Assembly (NCBI RefSeq): GCF_914768025.1
Contig: NZ_CAJZCE010000007.1
Location: forward strand, 52,908 to 116,907
Reading direction: 5' to 3'
Source of the DNA: Snodgrassella gandavensis
GTDB lineage: Bacteria; Pseudomonadota; Gammaproteobacteria; Burkholderiales; Neisseriaceae
DNA: 64,000 nucleotides
In this document: positions 30,642 to 39,265 of the stretch, in pieces
How positions within the stretch are numbered: the first letter of the stretch is position 1
How the letters are laid out: every line of letters begins with the position of its first letter
Position numbers and translations under genes: made by a program
Notes under the pieces: model-generated
Told to the model about the DNA's origin: nothing
What the model saw: only the letters and a program-made list of their open reading frames with translations
Database searches by the model: none

Positions 30642-32756
30642 TTACTGGCTGGCACTTGGTGCTGATATCTGTACAGCCAGTTCACTTAATAGCTGCTTCA
30701 CTTCATGGGCGATGCGCTCAACCACCGCGGTTGGATAGCGGTGTGCCTGATAGGTAATAATCATGCTCAGGTTATGCTGGTTATTAATCTGGTTTTCCAT
30801 GATTTCAAAGTGCAGCCCAAACATGGATTCGTTGCGCTCGGGTAGTATCTGCCGGTAAGGGATAGCGCCTTGCGGGGTGCTGAGCTGGCCGTTGAGGGCG
30901 TTGTTGGTATGGATATGGATGTAAACATCAAACATTAGGCCTTGGTTGGCGGGAATGCCGATTGCCTGCTGGATGTAGTTAATCGGGATATCGGCATAGG
31001 TCATGGATTCGTTGATTTGTTCGCTGGTATCGGCCAGTAATGAAGCGAAAGATTGCTGCGGGCTGAATTGGATGCGGTGCGCCACCATGGTGGTGAAGTA
31101 GCCGACGGTATCGAAATAATTGGGATCGGTACGGCCTGAAGCGGAGGTGCCAATCACGATTTCTTGTAAGTTGCCCTCTTTTTGCAATACGGTGGCAATG
31201 GCGGTGTAAAACACGCTGAATATGGAGGCGTGATGGGCTTTGGCAAAGGCGGAAATGTTGTGGTGAAAGGCTGAATCAAAGTCGATTTGCCGCCATGCTA
31301 CCTGTGGGGTGGTATTTTCTGCTGCTGGGGCGGCTGGATTTAGGGTTAAGCCGGTTACTGCGCCTTGCAGCCGGCTGCGCCAGTAGTCCAGATGTTGCTG
31401 GTTAATGCCGTTTTGCTGTTGCCTGCGGGCAAATTCGTGAATGCTGGGCACGCTGTTCGGCCACGCGGGGGCTTTTCCTTGCAGCCGTGCTGCATAGGCA
31501 AGGTTTAAATCGGCCATGATGGTGTTTAAAGACCATTCATCTATTACCATGTGATGCACCAGAAACGATAAAACGGTGTGGCCGTTGGCGGCTTTGAACA
31601 GGCGAATTCTGAGCGGCAGTTCACGGGTAAGATCAAATTTGTAGGCGGCCTCAGTGGCTAAAGTAGCGTCGTTGCTGTCGCTACTCGGCCAGAACCATTG
31701 ATAGTGTTTCAGTTCGGTAACGGGAACGGTGTATTGCAGGGTTTGCTGCTGTGCGGTTTTAAACAGGGTGCGCAGGCCGACATGGCGGATGATTAAATCT
31801 TTAAATGCCTGTTGTAATGCTGCTTCATTAACCGGCTGCTGAAATTCAATGGCAAAGGGTAAATTGTAGATGGGGCTGAAATCAAAGGCACTGTAAGCCT
31901 GCCATAAAAAATCCTGCGCCAGTGTTAGGGGTGCCTGCTGCTCAGGCGGCGCTTGAACTGCGGCAGCTACCGGCTGCGTCTGCTGAGCAATAGTGGCCAG
32001 TGCACGGGCGGTGGGTGATTTAAAGAAATCATTGAAGTTGAGTTTAATGCCATGCTTGTTTTGTAAGTTGCCAATCACGCGGGTGGCCAGCAGCGAATGG
32101 CCGCCAAAATCAAAAAAGTCATCGTCAAGGGTCATGTTTGGTTCGGCCAGTGTGTTTCTGAACTCGGCCAGTATGATGCCGGCCAGCGCTGCTGTGTTGT
32201 TATCCTGTGTCTGCTGTGCTGTTGGCGGGTTTAAGCTGCTTAAATCTATGGGGGTTAGTTCGAACCGCTGCTGTGAGCCGCTGAATTTGGTGTAGCTGCT
32301 CTGAATTGCTTCGATTAATTCTGCCAGTGTGTATTGTTGCGCCAGCACGGGATGCAGGCGCAAGGCCAGTATGATGCTGTTTTCTGTGCTGATTATGCTG
32401 GCCAGAAAAGGCGGGGTGGTTTCCGGCTGCCAGTGTTGCTGAGCCAGTATGGATAATAATTCAGTAACCTGCCCTTGCGGTGCTTGCTCATTCTGCACAC
32501 AGGCTGTCCAGTCTGCATCAGGATATTTGTATAAATCGCCATCTGCGGTAAATTCATAGCGGGTATTCAAATCCATATGCATTTGCAGCAGGCTGTGGAT
32601 GCTTTTATGTAGTATGGCTGAATCAGGCTGTGGATTTATCTGCCATGCTGCGAGCTGATATTTGACTTGTTCTGGTTCCTGCAATTGTTGCATCCAGATG
32701 TATTCTTCATGCTCATTGGCTAAAGATGGTGCTGTTGCTGCATCTGTGTTTGACAT
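30642..32756 (-). CDS. NRPS protein: degenerate half-condensation domain, carrier, condensation domain
   Basis: A 704-residue protein, most like the split second half of VibF or the acinetobactin protein BasB. Residues 1-165 resemble part of a condensation domain, but the HHxxxD motif is degenerate (RLHPVLAQQY). Residues 190-260 are an intact carrier (DDDFFDFGGHSLLATR, Ser221). Residues 275-690 form a full condensation domain with HHMVIDEW (H401, H402, D406). The second condensation domain would join the heterocyclised acyl chain to the final amine. It is divergent from the importer genes with a Fur box between. It lacks an adenylation domain and must take its substrate from a partner. Confidence 0.88.
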   Translation of the reverse strand: MSNTDAATAPSLANEHEEYIWMQQLQEPEQVKYQLAAWQINPQPDSAILHKSIHSLLQMHMDLNTRYEFTADGDLYKYPDADWTACVQNEQAPQGQVTELLSILAQQHWQPETTPPFLASIISTENSIILALRLHPVLAQQYTLAELIEAIQSSYTKFSGSQQRFELTPIDLSSLNPPTAQQTQDNNTAALAGIILAEFRNTLAEPNMTLDDDFFDFGGHSLLATRVIGNLQNKHGIKLNFNDFFKSPTARALATIAQQTQPVAAAVQAPPEQQAPLTLAQDFLWQAYSAFDFSPIYNLPFAIEFQQPVNEAALQQAFKDLIIRHVGLRTLFKTAQQQTLQYTVPVTELKHYQWFWPSSDSNDATLATEAAYKFDLTRELPLRIRLFKAANGHTVLSFLVHHMVIDEWSLNTIMADLNLAYAARLQGKAPAWPNSVPSIHEFARRQQQNGINQQHLDYWRSRLQGAVTGLTLNPAAPAAENTTPQVAWRQIDFDSAFHHNISAFAKAHHASIFSVFYTAIATVLQKEGNLQEIVIGTSASGRTDPNYFDTVGYFTTMVAHRIQFSPQQSFASLLADTSEQINESMTYADIPINYIQQAIGIPANQGLMFDVYIHIHTNNALNGQLSTPQGAIPYRQILPERNESMFGLHFEIMENQINNQHNLSMIITYQAHRYPTAVVERIAHEVKQLLSELAVQISAPSASQ

Positions 32757-33071
32757 GTTTTTTAATCCTATCTTGTCCTGTTGAAGACGAATAAGTAGCT
32801 GTTAATGAATGCCCGAGTGTTGATGAGACACGAGGAACGATGAATTTTTATTAACAATCGGAGGGGTTTGGGCTGTTTTCCGGCTACTGCGCCTGAGCAT
32901 TTTTATTGTATTAATGTTACTTTACACTTTATTTAAAAGTATAATACAATTGATTATCATTTTCATCAATAATAATTGTTCTTAATTTTATTTAATATTT
33001 TTGCTCATGCTGATGAATTCGGTATGGGTATATGGCATGGATATACAGAACATTCTTAATAAGGAGAAGCA
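32757..33071. other. Divergent promoter region, NRPS gene / iron-uptake operon
   Basis: About 315 bases between the leftward NRPS gene and the rightward uptake operon. It contains one Fur box (32946-32964). The rest is AT-rich with no ORF of interest until the small coupled ORF at 33072. Confidence 0.6.
32946..32964 (-). promoter_or_regulatory. Fur box in the divergent NRPS/uptake promoter
   Basis: On the minus strand GAAAATGATAATCAATTGT matches 14 of 19 Fur consensus positions, including an unbroken AATGATAATCA core. It could control both directions. Confidence 0.7.
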
Positions 33072-33194
33072 ATGCGAGGTAGGTATCAGCAAATGCAGGG
33101 GCGAAAGTTATGTTGCTGGCTCCGGTTGTTTCTGGCTGAGGATTCGCTGTTGCTGGCATTAATCTGCTGCGCCAATGCTAAGGTGTATCGCTGA
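33072..33194 (+). CDS. Forty-residue ORF coupled to the siderophore permease gene
   Basis: ATG 33072 has an excellent ribosome-binding site (AAGGAGAAGC). The 40-codon frame (MRGRYQQMQGRKLCCWLRLF, ending NAKVYR) stops at a TGA that overlaps the permease ATG (TGATG). The peptide is basic at first and then hydrophobic, with two Cys-Cys pairs. It may be a translated leader that sets permease translation, or a small membrane peptide. No homologue is recognised. Confidence 0.5.
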   Translation: MRGRYQQMQGRKLCCWLRLFLAEDSLLLALICCANAKVYR

Positions 33195-34135
33195 TGTATC
33201 GCAATATGATATGTGCATTTCTTATTTTATGCATATTATCTTTGCTGGTGGGCACTGATCCGATTTCATGGACGGGTTTGCTGGCCGGTTCGGATGCTGA
33301 CTGGCTTACTTTAAAAGCCAGCCGCTTGCCGCGCCTGCTGGCGATTATTCTTACCGGCATGGGGCTTTCTATTGGCGGGGTGATTCTGCAACATATTGTG
33401 CGCAATAAATTTGTGGAGCCGGAAACTGCCGGCGGGCTGGATGCAGCCAAGCTGGGGGTGCTGGTGTCGCTGGTGTTGCTGCCATCGGCGGGGGTGTTAA
33501 GTAAGATGCTGGCCGCGCTGGTGTTCTGCTTTGTGGCCGGGCTGATTTATCTTCTGATTATTGCCAGAATCCGCTATCAGCAAATCGTGCTGATTCCGGT
33601 GATTGGCTTGATGTATGGCTGTGTGTTAAGTGCCGGTGCTGAATTTTATGCCTATAAAAATAATCTTTTGCAAAATGTTCAGGGCTGGCTGCTGGGGGAT
33701 TTTTCGCGCGTGGTACAGGGGCATTATGAATTGCTGTATGTGCTTGTGCCGGTGATTGTGCTCAGTTATGTGTTTGCGCAGCGTTTTACGGTGGTGGGCA
33801 TGGGGCAGGAAGTGGCTACCAGTCTGGGGGTGAGCTACAAAAGTACGGTGGCGCTGGGGTTGATGCTGGTATCGGTTACGGTGGCAGCAACGGTGATTAC
33901 GGTGGGTTCGATTCCTTTTATCGGGCTGGTGATTCCGAATCTGGTGGCGCTTAGATATGGTGAACATTTAGCCAAAACTTTACCTTTGGTGGCTTTGGGC
34001 GGGGCGTGTCTGCTGCTGCTGTGTGATGTTAGCGGCCGTTTAATTATTTATCCTTTTGAAGTGCCTGTTGGCCTGACTGCCGGTGCTGTTGGCGGCATTG
34101 TTTTTCTGCTGCTGATTTTACGGGGGCTTCGCTAA
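33194..34135 (+). CDS. Iron-siderophore ABC importer permease 1 (FecCD family)
   Basis: An inner-membrane permease for ferric-siderophore uptake, 313 residues with about 9 hydrophobic segments. FecCD signatures are present: ASRLPRLLAIILTGMGLSIGG near the N-terminus, GWLLGDFSRV, and SIPFIGLVIPNLVALRYG near the coupling region. It resembles the FatD/BauD/VctD type. Its stop overlaps the next permease start (TAATG) and its own start overlaps the preceding small ORF. Confidence 0.93.
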   Translation: MYRNMICAFLILCILSLLVGTDPISWTGLLAGSDADWLTLKASRLPRLLAIILTGMGLSIGGVILQHIVRNKFVEPETAGGLDAAKLGVLVSLVLLPSAGVLSKMLAALVFCFVAGLIYLLIIARIRYQQIVLIPVIGLMYGCVLSAGAEFYAYKNNLLQNVQGWLLGDFSRVVQGHYELLYVLVPVIVLSYVFAQRFTVVGMGQEVATSLGVSYKSTVALGLMLVSVTVAATVITVGSIPFIGLVIPNLVALRYGEHLAKTLPLVALGGACLLLLCDVSGRLIIYPFEVPVGLTAGAVGGIVFLLLILRGLR

Positions 34136-35079
34136 TGAATCGCAGATTCTGGCTGCTTTGTAGCGCTATTCTTGCTCTGGCTGTGTTTTTTATGCTGTTT
34201 GATTCCGGCTTTGATATGGAATATGTGCTGCCCAGACGTCTGTTACGGCTGGCCACTATTTTGCTGGCCGGTATGTGTATTGCTGTGTCATCTGTGGTGT
34301 TTCAGACATTGGTTACCAACCGCATTTTAACGCCGGCAATGATGGGCTATGAGGCAGTTTATCTGTTCTGGCAAGTGCTGCTGTTGTTCTTTCTGGGACA
34401 AAGTGGTCTGGGCTTGCTGGGGCTTAATGGCAATTTCTTTGCTTCGGTGGGCTTAATGCTACTGTATTCATGGATGATTCACCATTTTTTGCTGCCGCGC
34501 GCACGCAACAATCTGTGGCTGTTGTTGCTATTCGGGCTGGTATTGACGATGGTAATCACGACTTTTACTCAGTTTATTCAGCTCAAAATCAGCCCGGGGG
34601 AATTTTCGGTGTTTCAGGGCATTAATTATGCTTCTTTTAATCATTCGGAAACGCAGACGCTGATCTATGCCGCTATAGCCATGCTGGCGGTGGGCTGGGT
34701 GGGCTATCCGTATCTGACCACGCTGGATGTGATGGCTCTGGGAGAGGAGCAGGCTATTTCGCTGGGGGTGGATTATGCGCGCTATGTCCGCTGGGGGTTT
34801 GGTTTGATTGCGGTGCTGGTGGCGGTTTCCACTAGTCTGGTGGGGCCTACGGCGTTTATGGGGGTATTTATTGCCAATATGGCTTATGTCTTTGCCGGCC
34901 ATTTTCAGCATAAACGGATTCTGTTATTTGCCGGTGCGGTGGCGGTTGCGGTGTTTCTGATGGCGCAGATTCTGGTGGAACATGTGTTTAATTATAAGAC
35001 TACGGTGAGTATTTTAATCAATCTGATTTGCGGGATGTATTTTCTGCTGCTTATTGTCCGTCATCGAGGAATGGCATGA
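34135..35079 (+). CDS. Iron-siderophore ABC importer permease 2 (FecCD family)
   Basis: A 314-residue partner permease with 8-10 transmembrane segments. Family motifs are RRLLRLATILLAGMCIAVSSVVFQ, then ALGEEQAISLGVDYARYVRW, and GPTAFMGVFIANMAYV facing the ATPase. It corresponds to the FatC/BauC/VctG type that pairs with permease 1. The stop overlaps the ATPase start (ATGA). Confidence 0.93.
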   Translation: MNRRFWLLCSAILALAVFFMLFDSGFDMEYVLPRRLLRLATILLAGMCIAVSSVVFQTLVTNRILTPAMMGYEAVYLFWQVLLLFFLGQSGLGLLGLNGNFFASVGLMLLYSWMIHHFLLPRARNNLWLLLLFGLVLTMVITTFTQFIQLKISPGEFSVFQGINYASFNHSETQTLIYAAIAMLAVGWVGYPYLTTLDVMALGEEQAISLGVDYARYVRWGFGLIAVLVAVSTSLVGPTAFMGVFIANMAYVFAGHFQHKRILLFAGAVAVAVFLMAQILVEHVFNYKTTVSILINLICGMYFLLLIVRHRGMA

Positions 35080-35852
35080 TTGATATTCAGAATGTTTGCA
35101 AAATTTATGGCCATAAGCAGGTGCTAAATAATATTAATCTGGCACTGCCACTGCATCAGGTGACGGCACTGATTGGCCCCAATGGCGCGGGTAAATCCAC
35201 TTTGCTGATGATACTGGCACGGTTACTGGCGCCTACTTCGGGCAGTATTCTGTTGGATAAGCAGGATATTGGCCGTATCCGCATTGCTGATTATGCCCGT
35301 CTGGTGGCTACGCTACGGCAATCGCCCTGTTTCGGCTTGCGTCTGACGGTAAGGGAGCTGGTGTCTTTCGGCCGTTTTCCGTACGGGCATGGCTTGTTGT
35401 CCGCTAAAGACCATCAGCTGATAGATGAGGCGCTGGATTTTCTGGGCTTAAATGCGCTGTGTGATGTGTATCTTGATGAGTTAAGCGGCGGGCAGCGACA
35501 AATGGCTTTTCTGGCCATGACTATTGCGCAGGAAACACGGATTCTGCTGTTGGATGAGCCTTTAAATAATCTGGATATGAAGCATGCAGTACAAATCATG
35601 GCGGCTGTCCGCCGTTTGTGTGAGGAGCAGCAAAAAACGGTGATTATGGTGGTACATGATATTAATTTTACGGCCAATTATGCAGATTATATTGTGGCCT
35701 TAAAACAGGGACAGGTAAGTTTCAGTGGCGCTACGCGCGAGGTGATTACTGAAGAGCGCCTGAGTGAGCTGTATGGGCTGAATTTTGAAATCAGCCACAA
35801 TAAGCATGGTTATGTCTGTCAGTATTTTCATTCGTTGAAAGGTGAAACATGA
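35076..35852 (+). CDS. Iron-siderophore ABC importer ATPase
   Basis: A 258-residue ATPase energising siderophore import. The start at ATG 35076 (MIDIQNVCKIYG) has GAGGA upstream and overlaps the permease stop. It has Walker A GPNGAGKS, signature LSGGQRQ, Walker B ILLLDEPLNNLD and the switch His in VVHDINF. It matches the FecE/FatE/BauE family in length. The stop overlaps the next start, so four genes in a row are translationally coupled. Confidence 0.95.
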   Translation: MIDIQNVCKIYGHKQVLNNINLALPLHQVTALIGPNGAGKSTLLMILARLLAPTSGSILLDKQDIGRIRIADYARLVATLRQSPCFGLRLTVRELVSFGRFPYGHGLLSAKDHQLIDEALDFLGLNALCDVYLDELSGGQRQMAFLAMTIAQETRILLLDEPLNNLDMKHAVQIMAAVRRLCEEQQKTVIMVVHDINFTANYADYIVALKQGQVSFSGATREVITEERLSELYGLNFEISHNKHGYVCQYFHSLKGET

Positions 35853-36838
35853 ACGGGAAATTCAAGCAATGCGCTGCCTGCCTGCTGGGGCTGATGGCGG
35901 TGGTGACGATGGTCACTGTGTCTGGTTGTGATAAAAAATCGGCAGCAGCAACTGCCAGCCCTGTGGTGCAAAAGCGCGCAGAACCGCTGCTTATCCAGCA
36001 TCAACTGGGTACTACTACAATTACTGATGTGCCGCAGCGTGTGGCGGTAATGGACATGAATGAAGCGGATTTTCTGGATCAGTTGAATGTGCCGTTTGCT
36101 GGTATGCCTAAAGATTTTATTCCGCATTTTCTGGATAAATATCAGCAAAATCATGCTGACATTGCCGATCTGGGTGGTATTGTGCAGCCGAATATGGAGC
36201 GTATCCATACGCTGAAGCCCGACCTGATTCTGATGACGCCAATTCAGAAAGACCATTATCAGGAGCTAACGCAGATAGCGCCCACGCTTTATTATGAAAT
36301 CAATTTTAATAACAGTGAGCACGGGCATCTGGCCACGATTAAAAATCACCTGCTGACGCTGGGGAAAATTTTTAACCGTGAAGATTTGGCACGCAGCAAG
36401 GTAGCCGAGCTGGATGCGGAAGTGAACAAGGTGCGCGCCATCACTAAAGAGCGGCCGGAAAAGGCGCTGGTGGTGCTGTATAACAATGGTGCTTTCAGTA
36501 ATTACGGGGTGGATTCGCGTTATGGTTTTATTTTCAGTGATCTGGGGGTAAAGCCGGCCAGCAATGATGCCAGTACGAGCTTGCACGGGCAGCCAATTTC
36601 CAGTGAATTCATCAAACGTGCCGACCCGGACATTCTTTATATTATCGACCGTACATCGGTTATGCAACATCAGCCAGTCATCACTGCTGCTCAGGTGACC
36701 AATCCATTATTGCGTGCCACGAAGGCATGGAAAAATAACCGGGTGGTCTTTGTGGATGCTGATGCCTGGTACACCACTGGTGCCAGCCCTACTTCGATGT
36801 ACCTGCTGATGCAGGATGTGATGAAAGGCTATCAGTAA
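35849..36838 (+). CDS. Siderophore-binding periplasmic lipoprotein
   Basis: A 329-residue substrate-binding protein that passes ferric siderophore from the outer-membrane receptor to the permeases. A lipoprotein signal ends in the lipobox VSGC (about residues 25-28). Family sequences include PQRVAVMDMNEADFLDQL and ADLGGIVQPNMERIHTLKPDLIL. WKNNRVVFVDADAWYTTGA lies near the C-terminus. It is closest in appearance to FatB/BauB/VctP, which bind catechol siderophores. Confidence 0.92.
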   Translation: MNGKFKQCAACLLGLMAVVTMVTVSGCDKKSAAATASPVVQKRAEPLLIQHQLGTTTITDVPQRVAVMDMNEADFLDQLNVPFAGMPKDFIPHFLDKYQQNHADIADLGGIVQPNMERIHTLKPDLILMTPIQKDHYQELTQIAPTLYYEINFNNSEHGHLATIKNHLLTLGKIFNREDLARSKVAELDAEVNKVRAITKERPEKALVVLYNNGAFSNYGVDSRYGFIFSDLGVKPASNDASTSLHGQPISSEFIKRADPDILYIIDRTSVMQHQPVITAAQVTNPLLRATKAWKNNRVVFVDADAWYTTGASPTSMYLLMQDVMKGYQ

Positions 36839-36944
36839 TCACATGTTAATCACAACAGAATAACAATAAGTAGTATCAGTGAATTCAATCCTGCCAATAA
36901 ATTTTTAAATGTGTTGCATGAATTAGGTTAACAAGGAGACATCT

Positions 36945-39209
36945 ATGGGTAAACACAAGCATCACCAGAAGCTGGATGGCCTGCACGCGGTTAGAAACCG
37001 GGGCGGCAGTGCTCTGAATCCTGTCGCCTCTGCTCCTAAGGTGCTGCTACTGAGTCTGGCCAGCGCTATGCTGGTTTATACACCGGCAGGGTATGCCAGA
37101 CCGGTGGATGATAAAGCCAGACCGGCGGTTAAGAAAGCAGCAGACTCAAGTGCGCAATCTGCTGGTGAGGCCAAGCTGGCTGAGGTGGTGGTAGAAGCCA
37201 ATCAGGGTACTACTTACACTGGGGGCTTTGTGGACAGAAACAGCCGCATCGGTTTTCTCGGCAATAAAAATGCTATGGAAACGCCGTTTAGTACGATTAG
37301 TTATACCGACAAGTTTGTCGAGGATACTCAGGCCAGAAATGTAACTGATGTGATTGCCGCTACTGACCCTGCGGTGTTTACTAATGGTGCTATTGGCGGC
37401 TGGAGTGAGAATTACTATATCCGTGGCTTTCAGTCCAGTACCAATGATATGTCGATGAATGGTTTATTTGGTATCGCTCCCTACTACAGGACTGCGCCAG
37501 CGATGTTTTCGCGCATTGAGGTGCTGAAAGGCCCCTCAGCGCTGCTGAATGGGATGCCTCCTGCCGGCTCTGTGGCCGGTACGGTTAATCTGGTGCCCAA
37601 GCGTGCCGGTAATGAACCACTGCTGCGGGTAACGCCTACCTATATGTCGGATTCACAATGGGGCGGTGCGATTGATGCCAGCCGCCGCTTCGGGCAGGAC
37701 AAGCAATTCGGGATTCGGGTTAACGGGGTGTATCAGGATGGTACCGGCCCGGTAAGAAAGCAAAATCTGAAAACTCAGCTCGGCTCGGTGGGGATGGACT
37801 GGCGCGGCTACCGGGCACGTGTTTCCGCCGATTTTTACATGGCTAATGATAAGGTAGATGGTGTAGTGCGCGGTATCAATCTGGGTAAAAATATGAAAGT
37901 GCCCTCCCCGCCCAACCCGAAAACTTTAATCAATCCGGACTGGTCTTATGTCAGTAATAAAGACCGTGGCGCGATGATGCGAGGTGAATATGATATTAGC
38001 GACAACATCACTGCCTATGCTGCGTTCGGACGCAGTAAAACCAATTACAAATACAATGGTGCTACCTCGGCCAATTTGCTGGACAACCAAGGCACCATAC
38101 AGACGGTGATGGCGCAACTGGCGTTTGATGTGGATAAGAAATCGGCTGATGTGGGCTTGCGGGGGCAGTTTGATACGGGCCCGGTTAATCATCAATGGGT
38201 AATCAATACCACCTACTACAAGCATAATCAGCATGATTATGGGGTAAGAAGCATTCCCTCGGCCACGTGGATAACCAATATGTATCATCCGGTGTGGGGT
38301 AAATCAGTACCGTTTGATGTTCCGCCGATTTCTAGAAGCTCGCTGCAACTTAAAAGCTATGGGATAGCGGATATGCTGTCATTGATGCAGGACAGGCTGC
38401 AACTGACTTTAGGTCTGCGCTATCAGGAAGTGAAAAGTGATAATCTGAGCCTGATGGGCAAGCCGGTTTTAACTGCTTATAAAAAACATGCCTTAACGCC
38501 GGGTGCGGCGATTTTGTTTAAAGCCACGGAACATATGTCACTTTATGGCAATTATATTCAGGGCTTAACCAAAGGCGATTCGGCTCCCATTACTGCGGCC
38601 AATTACCCCACCGTGTTTGCGCCGTATAAAACCAAGCAAACCGAGCTGGGCATCAAATGGGATTATGGCACGCTGTCGCAATCATTAAGTGTGTTTAGCA
38701 TTAAAAAACCCAGCAGTTATACCGATGTAGCCACCAATATGTTTACTTCCGGCGGTGAGCAGCGCAATCGTGGCATTGAATGGAGTTTTATTGCCTCACC
38801 GCTTGAAACAGTACGCCTGATGGGTGGTGCCAGCTACATTAAGCCGGAGCTGACCAAACTGGCCAAGCATGGCAATGAGGGTAATATCGCTACCGGTGTG
38901 GCTAAAGTTCAGGGCAAGCTGGGTGCTGAATGGGATATTGCTGCTCCTGCCGGTATGGTTACTCTGTCTGCCCATGCCACGGCCGTATCCAAGCAATACC
39001 TGAATCAGGAAAACAGTTTATCTGTACCCGGCCATACTGTATTTGATATTGGTGCCCGTTATAATGCCAAAGTGTCCGGCCATCCGTTCACGCTGCGGGC
39101 AGAGGTTAAGAATGTCACTAACAAAAGCTATTGGGGCATGCCACGCCTGTCCAATCTGTCTTTAGGCGCACCACGGACTTTCCTGCTGTCTGGTTCCTAT
39201 GATTTCTGA
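36945..39209 (+). CDS. TonB-dependent siderophore receptor
   Basis: The outer-membrane receptor for the ferric siderophore, 754 residues. The extended N-terminus is followed by a hydrophobic signal (APKVLLLSLASAMLVYTPAGYA, residues about 28-50). The plug domain contains DVIAATDPAVF, YYIRGFQ and RIEVLKGPSALLNGMPPAGSVAGTVNLVPKR. The beta-barrel ends in the aromatic C-terminus LLSGSYDF. CAAGGAGAC precedes the start. It follows the binding-protein gene by 106 bases and ends at a strong terminator. It resembles BauA/FatA-type receptors. Confidence 0.94.
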   Translation: MGKHKHHQKLDGLHAVRNRGGSALNPVASAPKVLLLSLASAMLVYTPAGYARPVDDKARPAVKKAADSSAQSAGEAKLAEVVVEANQGTTYTGGFVDRNSRIGFLGNKNAMETPFSTISYTDKFVEDTQARNVTDVIAATDPAVFTNGAIGGWSENYYIRGFQSSTNDMSMNGLFGIAPYYRTAPAMFSRIEVLKGPSALLNGMPPAGSVAGTVNLVPKRAGNEPLLRVTPTYMSDSQWGGAIDASRRFGQDKQFGIRVNGVYQDGTGPVRKQNLKTQLGSVGMDWRGYRARVSADFYMANDKVDGVVRGINLGKNMKVPSPPNPKTLINPDWSYVSNKDRGAMMRGEYDISDNITAYAAFGRSKTNYKYNGATSANLLDNQGTIQTVMAQLAFDVDKKSADVGLRGQFDTGPVNHQWVINTTYYKHNQHDYGVRSIPSATWITNMYHPVWGKSVPFDVPPISRSSLQLKSYGIADMLSLMQDRLQLTLGLRYQEVKSDNLSLMGKPVLTAYKKHALTPGAAILFKATEHMSLYGNYIQGLTKGDSAPITAANYPTVFAPYKTKQTELGIKWDYGTLSQSLSVFSIKKPSSYTDVATNMFTSGGEQRNRGIEWSFIASPLETVRLMGGASYIKPELTKLAKHGNEGNIATGVAKVQGKLGAEWDIAAPAGMVTLSAHATAVSKQYLNQENSLSVPGHTVFDIGARYNAKVSGHPFTLRAEVKNVTNKSYWGMPRLSNLSLGAPRTFLLSGSYDF

Positions 39210-39221
39210 TGGTAATCAGCC

Positions 39222-39254
39222 ATTAAAAAAATCGCCTGCTGGCGATTTTTTTAA
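39222..39254. terminator. Bidirectional terminator, receptor gene / N-hydroxylase gene
   Basis: Hairpin AAAAAATCGCC-TGCT-GGCGATTTTTT with A and T runs on both sides, between convergent stops. Confidence 0.93.
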
Positions 39255-39265
39255 TGGCTGCGGGA

